A DNA stretch of 64,000 bases from Sanderia malayensis (Eukaryota > Cnidaria > Scyphozoa > Semaeostomeae > Pelagiidae): positions 1,736,001 to 1,800,000 of the forward strand of contig RQOL01000718.1 in the NCBI GenBank assembly GCA_013076295.1, read 5' to 3'. Positions 59,303 through 64,000 of this stretch are shown one piece after another (the stretch's first letter is position 1; the number at the start of each line of letters is the position of its first letter). Position numbers and translations under genes: made by a program. The notes below the pieces were generated by a model. The model was not told the origin of the DNA and searched no databases. It was given only the letters and a program-made list of their open reading frames with translations.

Positions 59303-60967
59303 TTATCTCAGCCATTTCTTCAACTCAACATTCTTCTCAAATACAGGGGATGAAGGTGGTCTCTTCAACCAGCAACGTAAATCTTCTTTAGCCATCTTTT
59401 TGTTGACTAAATCCATTGTGTGTGGATTTCTTTCGCATCCATAAATTTGTGAATATGAGTTGCAAACACGTGAACTTTTGGTGGCACCATGTTTCAGCCA
59501 ATTCGCTAACGGTGAGGCCATTATCTTGTTCAACTCCAATACCAAGCCATTTTCTGAAGTGTTGCTGGCATTCTCATATTGCTGACTTGGTTTGACGTGA
59601 AGCCACTTAAACTCATCTGCTACTGACTTTCTTTTTAGCCAAAAATCCAGCTGAGAGTTTTGAATTTTTTCCAAAACATCAAGGTTATCAGGCTTTCCCT
59701 TAGCATGGCTATGGGACATAGGATCTTGCTTCAACCAAATATGAAGAGGTGACTTGCTAATTACATCAAAATGCTTCAACACAGACAAGGTACACTGCCT
59801 CTCATCCACATCAGCAATATCCTCAATATCAATCATTTCATTTCTTTTCAGCCATCCTTGCAATGAAGCAGAGCTTTGGAGAAGTGGCTTGTCACTGCTT
59901 GCGTCTTCTTTCACAGGTTCGTGTTTCAACCAAGCATTCAAAGGTGTTGCACGAAGAGCATCCAAAACATCACAGTTTGAACTCCTGGCCAAAGCACCAT
60001 CTTTCTCGCCCATCGCTTCATCCAATTGCATATCAGTCCATGCTTCAGACTCACACTGATAATCGGCTTCCGCCATTTCTTTAAGACAACTGGAATCTAC
60101 CTGATCATCAAACAGCTTGAGTGATTCAAACTGACTCAAAACTTTGCTTTCTGCTAACTGCTGAAGGGCTGCAGGCAACTCTTGGGAAACAGGAGTCACC
60201 TTATCATTACTGCTGACCAACCATTTGTGTAGATCTTCCTGCTCTTTGCCGTCTGCAATTTCTTCACAAACTTCTACACAATTACAGCATGCTTTCAACT
60301 GGCATACATTTTTGCAGCCATCTTCATCTGCTTCCTTTACTTGCACAGCACATTCTGAAACTAGTTTCAGCCATTCATCACCTGCTTTATCTTCTGTTGA
60401 CATCAAACTGTCTCCATCCTTGTCAGCATCTTCAAATATGAGCCAATTATCAGTCCCTTCTACCAGCTTTGAGGCTTTGTTTGAAGCTGAGCTCTGCTTC
60501 ATTCTTTCAAGAGAAATCATACCAAACTGCTCAATTTCAACTTTTAATGGTCCCCCGTTTGCATAAAAGTTCATCTCAAAGTCGGAGACATCAAAATCTT
60601 CACAGCTTCCCAACTGGTCAATTTCCTTCTCGTAATGACTTCTGAAAACTATGTCGGGGCTCATCGTCTCCTTGGATAACGTCAACAACTTTGACAGTTT
60701 TGGCACAATATTATAAGCTTCCAACCTTTTCATACAAAGGCTTTTCATTTCTTCTGATTCGATTTTGATTAATTCTTCCATGAGAAGTCGTTTTCTTTCA
60801 ATCAAGGCTTCAATCTGCTCTTCAAATTTCTCTTCAATTTCGGCGTTGATTTCAGAAAATCGTTTTGACAGCATCATTTCCAGTTTGTCAATCTTTTTCT
60901 TCGATTCATTGTGGAATTTGATCCTCGTTTCAAGGTCGTTGATAATATAGGCTTTCGAGTGAACCAT
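59303..60967 (-). CDS. NCOA4: NCOA4-like ferritinophagy receptor
   Basis: NCOA4 binds ferritin heavy chain and delivers ferritin to autophagosomes to release iron. A single exon encodes 554 residues. Residues ~20-90 form a coiled coil; residues 145-155 (IEQFGMISLER) match the end of the ARA70 domain (ITTFGSLKTI in the human protein). A cysteine cluster (C218, C222, C227, C228, C230, C234) precedes LHKWL at 246-250, just as human NCOA4 has its iron-sensing cysteines before LYKWL. Eleven WL dipeptides occur, at W175, 199, 249, 346, 372, 411, 443, 455, 490, 533 and 552. Four fit (I/L)xx(S/T)(P/Q)LxxWLK, with the I-to-W spacing of the human ferritin-binding site I489/W497. Overall identity is low, so the call rests on ordered motifs. 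The coding region has no intron. ATG at 60967 is the first in frame. Confidence 0.8.
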   Translation of the reverse strand: MVHSKAYIINDLETRIKFHNESKKKIDKLEMMLSKRFSEINAEIEEKFEEQIEALIERKRLLMEELIKIESEEMKSLCMKRLEAYNIVPKLSKLLTLSKETMSPDIVFRSHYEKEIDQLGSCEDFDVSDFEMNFYANGGPLKVEIEQFGMISLERMKQSSASNKASKLVEGTDNWLIFEDADKDGDSLMSTEDKAGDEWLKLVSECAVQVKEADEDGCKNVCQLKACCNCVEVCEEIADGKEQEDLHKWLVSSNDKVTPVSQELPAALQQLAESKVLSQFESLKLFDDQVDSSCLKEMAEADYQCESEAWTDMQLDEAMGEKDGALARSSNCDVLDALRATPLNAWLKHEPVKEDASSDKPLLQSSASLQGWLKRNEMIDIEDIADVDERQCTLSVLKHFDVISKSPLHIWLKQDPMSHSHAKGKPDNLDVLEKIQNSQLDFWLKRKSVADEFKWLHVKPSQQYENASNTSENGLVLELNKIMASPLANWLKHGATKSSRVCNSYSQIYGCERNPHTMDLVNKKMAKEDLRCWLKRPPSSPVFEKNVELKKWLR

Positions 60968-61514
60968 TGTCTACTTTCAGAAGAAAATATTTCAAAGTCA
61001 AAACGTGTGGCGAAAATTTTTTATCCTATGGTGACGGCCTAAGGCCAAGTATACTGAAAAAAGTAGCGAAATATCAACAATTCTATACACTTGAAAACAT
61101 GAAGATTATATCTAGACGGCGAAAATAAATGTTAAAGAAAAACTCACAATTTCTTCAAGAAAAACGAAGCAATTTCAACATGTTTCTGAGCTGAGCTACG
61201 TGACACAACACCACGCACACAACTTGCACCACAATGCTTTGATTTTGAACAAAAGGAAAGGCAGGAAATCAAAAGCAAGACCACAAACACGGAGCCTGGG
61301 CGAACGACGGAAGTTAAGGGACTTCATTCTGATTGGTCTACAAGTAATGGCCTTACAATAACGTCAATATCGCACAAAATTCCATGTGCCGATGCCTCGC
61401 AGTAGCATAGGCAGTACAGCGCAGGGGTGCAATAAAAAAAGAACATTATTTGACAGAAAACAATTATATATAAATACAAAAAAAATGCTTGCATTTTCAC
61501 ATACTTTTCTTTCA
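60968..61514. other. Intergenic region between NCOA4 and the eS8-like gene
   Basis: About 550 bp containing the 5' flank of NCOA4 and the 3' end of the eS8-like gene. No TATA box, iron-responsive hairpin or repeat was recognised. Confidence 0.45.
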
Positions 61515-62726
61515 TTATTTTAGTACCGTTGTACCATCTTTAATTAATAATTTGTTCATAATGACTTCCAGTTCTGGGCCTTCTAACACATATCCATTGC
61601 AAAGACCATCCTGCCCAGGTCTTGTTGTTATTTTTGCTGAGAAAACAAATGACTGTAATTATTCACTATAGAACATTAAATTAAATGTATGTGTGGCAAT
61701 GAATATGAAGAAAATGACAGTTTTAAAGTTCACAGTAATTTACCAAACAGTTTTCTATTCTTCATAAGGGTTTGTAAATTATCATCAATTCGACTTGCAG
61801 ACTTCTGCTCACTCTCAGCCTCAGAATTGATTGCTAATTCATTAGAGCTTTCTTCTCTTGACTCAGCAGTTGCCTCAAGTAACCTGCAAAAGATAAAATC
61901 AAAACTCTTTCACGGAAACCATTCGGGACAAAAATCTTCCATTTAACAAATATATTCGCAAAAGCTACAGCTTCATACCGATTACTGAATTCTGTTCCAT
62001 CGATCTGGATAATGCTTCCTTTGGTCATTATCTTTTTCATAATATGGTTTTTATTTGTGTCAGAGTGCACAACATCCAAGATGGGTACTTCAAGCTCCAA
62101 ACCTGGCAGAAATGGCAATTTTAAATCATTTATGCTCTATAAATATCAGACCAAACATAACAGTTAAAAAAAGCATTTTATCATTGAGCAAACCTTGTGA
62201 TTTTAAAGTGTAAGTTCCTTTATTTTTGAAAATTGCCTTTACTTTCTTTCTTCCTCCATACGCTTTTCGTTCTTGGATCCACTCATCTTGATCAGGCCTC
62301 AGCTAAAAAATAAAATATCATCACATTACTAGAGCCCAACAGGTCATTTCGATAAGACTTCAAATATATATAAGTTGATTAATTTAAGGTTTTCTTCTCT
62401 ACCTTTGTGTTACAAGGTCTTCTATGAAGCCTCCATTCACTCTTCTTTTTCAATAACAAACCGGTGCCGTGAAAGTTTCTTGCAAGAATTAAATCTAGAA
62501 AGCAAAATCCGTGTAATTTCTGTCAAATACTCGCGGTTGGAAAAACTTAAATGATGAATGTGCCAGTCCACAGGCTTTAACAAGTTAATGGCCTAAATCA
62601 CCATCAAATTTTGAAAAGCAATTTTGATAAATAAGCCTTTGTAAAATATATGATAAAGGATGATGGCTTACCTCTTCTTACAAGAGATAAGACAGCAATA
62701 TTTATTGAAGGTATCAAGCCCGCCAT
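61515..62726 (-). CDS. Ribosomal protein eS8-family protein with mitochondrial-type N-terminus
   Basis: Six exons (62672-62726, 62403-62494, 62194-62302, 61979-62102, 61744-61883, 61515-61636) join in phase to give 213 residues. After residue ~35 it follows the cytosolic small-subunit protein RPS8 in order: PCNTKLRP (AANTKIGP in RPS8), GGRKKVKA, ILDVVHSDTNKN (IIDVVYNASNNE), MTKGSIIQIDGTEF, and near the end LFAKITTRPGQDG with NGYVLEGPELE (LLACIASRPGQCG, DGYVLEGKELE). The N-terminus MAGLIPSINIAVLSLVRR then ARNFHGTG is hydrophobic, Arg-rich and nearly acid-free, like a mitochondrial presequence with an R-x-F cleavage zone. It is too divergent to be RPS8 itself and is not NSA2. Its neighbour is NDUFV1. 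A mitochondrial role is inferred only. Confidence 0.75.
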
Positions 62727-63161
62727 CAAATTAATCTAGATAATTTGCATGAAAGTAAAATATGTTCTGTGGTGTGGTGGAGTGGAGATAACCAAAGCCT
62801 ATGGCCTAAAAAAAGTCAAATTTCAAAAGGTGGTGGTTATGGTTATTCTTTATTGAATTGCATTGCTGAAGGCTGTTCTGCAACTTGCCAACGAGGGACG
62901 AGAGTGTCCAAAGGTCCGTTTTTAACTGATGGTAAATGTATGAAAAAATTATTGATTATTTTTACATTTCATAATGTTTCCAACTCATTCAATATCAGTT
63001 GATAATGTACAAAGTTTTAATTAAGGAAATTGTACGAGAAAAAGTTTCAATCCAGCAAAGATCACAAACCTATATTTGTACGTTTGATAGTCTAAAAACG
63101 CAGAAATAATAATCATTTCAAACCATTTCACAAGAAACAAGCTCTAATAGTCAAGTTGCTA

Positions 63162-64000
<839 letters not shown>

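Overview
This window is nuclear DNA from an intron-rich invertebrate metazoan. Nearly every conserved gene is split into many short exons with GT-AG introns whose phases sum correctly, intergenic DNA is AT-rich, and there is abundant MITE, SINE and LINE debris plus TTAGGG-type repeats. Gene content and vertebrate-like gene structure suit an early-branching animal such as an anthozoan cnidarian. That placement is an inference; no sequence here fixes the species.

Layout. 1-13.4 kb: two tandem glutamate-cysteine ligase catalytic subunit genes on the minus strand. Copy A runs off the left edge. Copy B is complete in 17 exons but carries one apparent 1-nt deletion. 13.4-17.5 kb: intergenic DNA with a diverged ~450-bp direct duplication, each copy holding a heat-shock element, ATTGG boxes and a TATA box. 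17.5-26.3 kb (minus): USO1/p115 golgin. 27.0-31.8 kb (minus): a group II PLP decarboxylase of the aromatic amino acid decarboxylase type with an unusual lysine motif. 32.9-40.3 kb (plus): an intronless MED16, an MZB1-like ER protein and the mitochondrial carrier UCP4 (SLC25A27). 41.1-42.4 kb (plus): a small secreted peptide precursor. 43.1-46.9 kb (plus): a Staufen-type protein with several dsRNA-binding domains. 47.5-49.0 kb: a ~120-135-bp satellite with embedded TTAGGG-like runs, abutting a truncated LINE (49.0-50.0 kb). 50.3-54.2 kb (plus): NAF1. 54.2-59.3 kb: repeat-bearing intergenic DNA. 59.3-61.0 kb (minus): an NCOA4-like ferritinophagy receptor. 61.5-62.7 kb (minus): an eS8-family protein with a mitochondrial-looking N-terminus. 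63.2-64.0 kb (minus): the 3' end of NDUFV1.

The genes are housekeeping genes and do not form one pathway, although redox, iron and mitochondrial themes recur (GCLC for glutathione, UCP4, NCOA4, NDUFV1, the eS8-like protein). The observations I consider most worth following are four copies of a ferritin-binding-like (I/L)xx(S/T)(P/Q)LxxWLK motif in the NCOA4 homologue, the possibly mitochondrial eS8 paralogue, the duplicated heat-shock-type promoter module without a coding gene, and the frameshift in one of two tandem GCLC genes.
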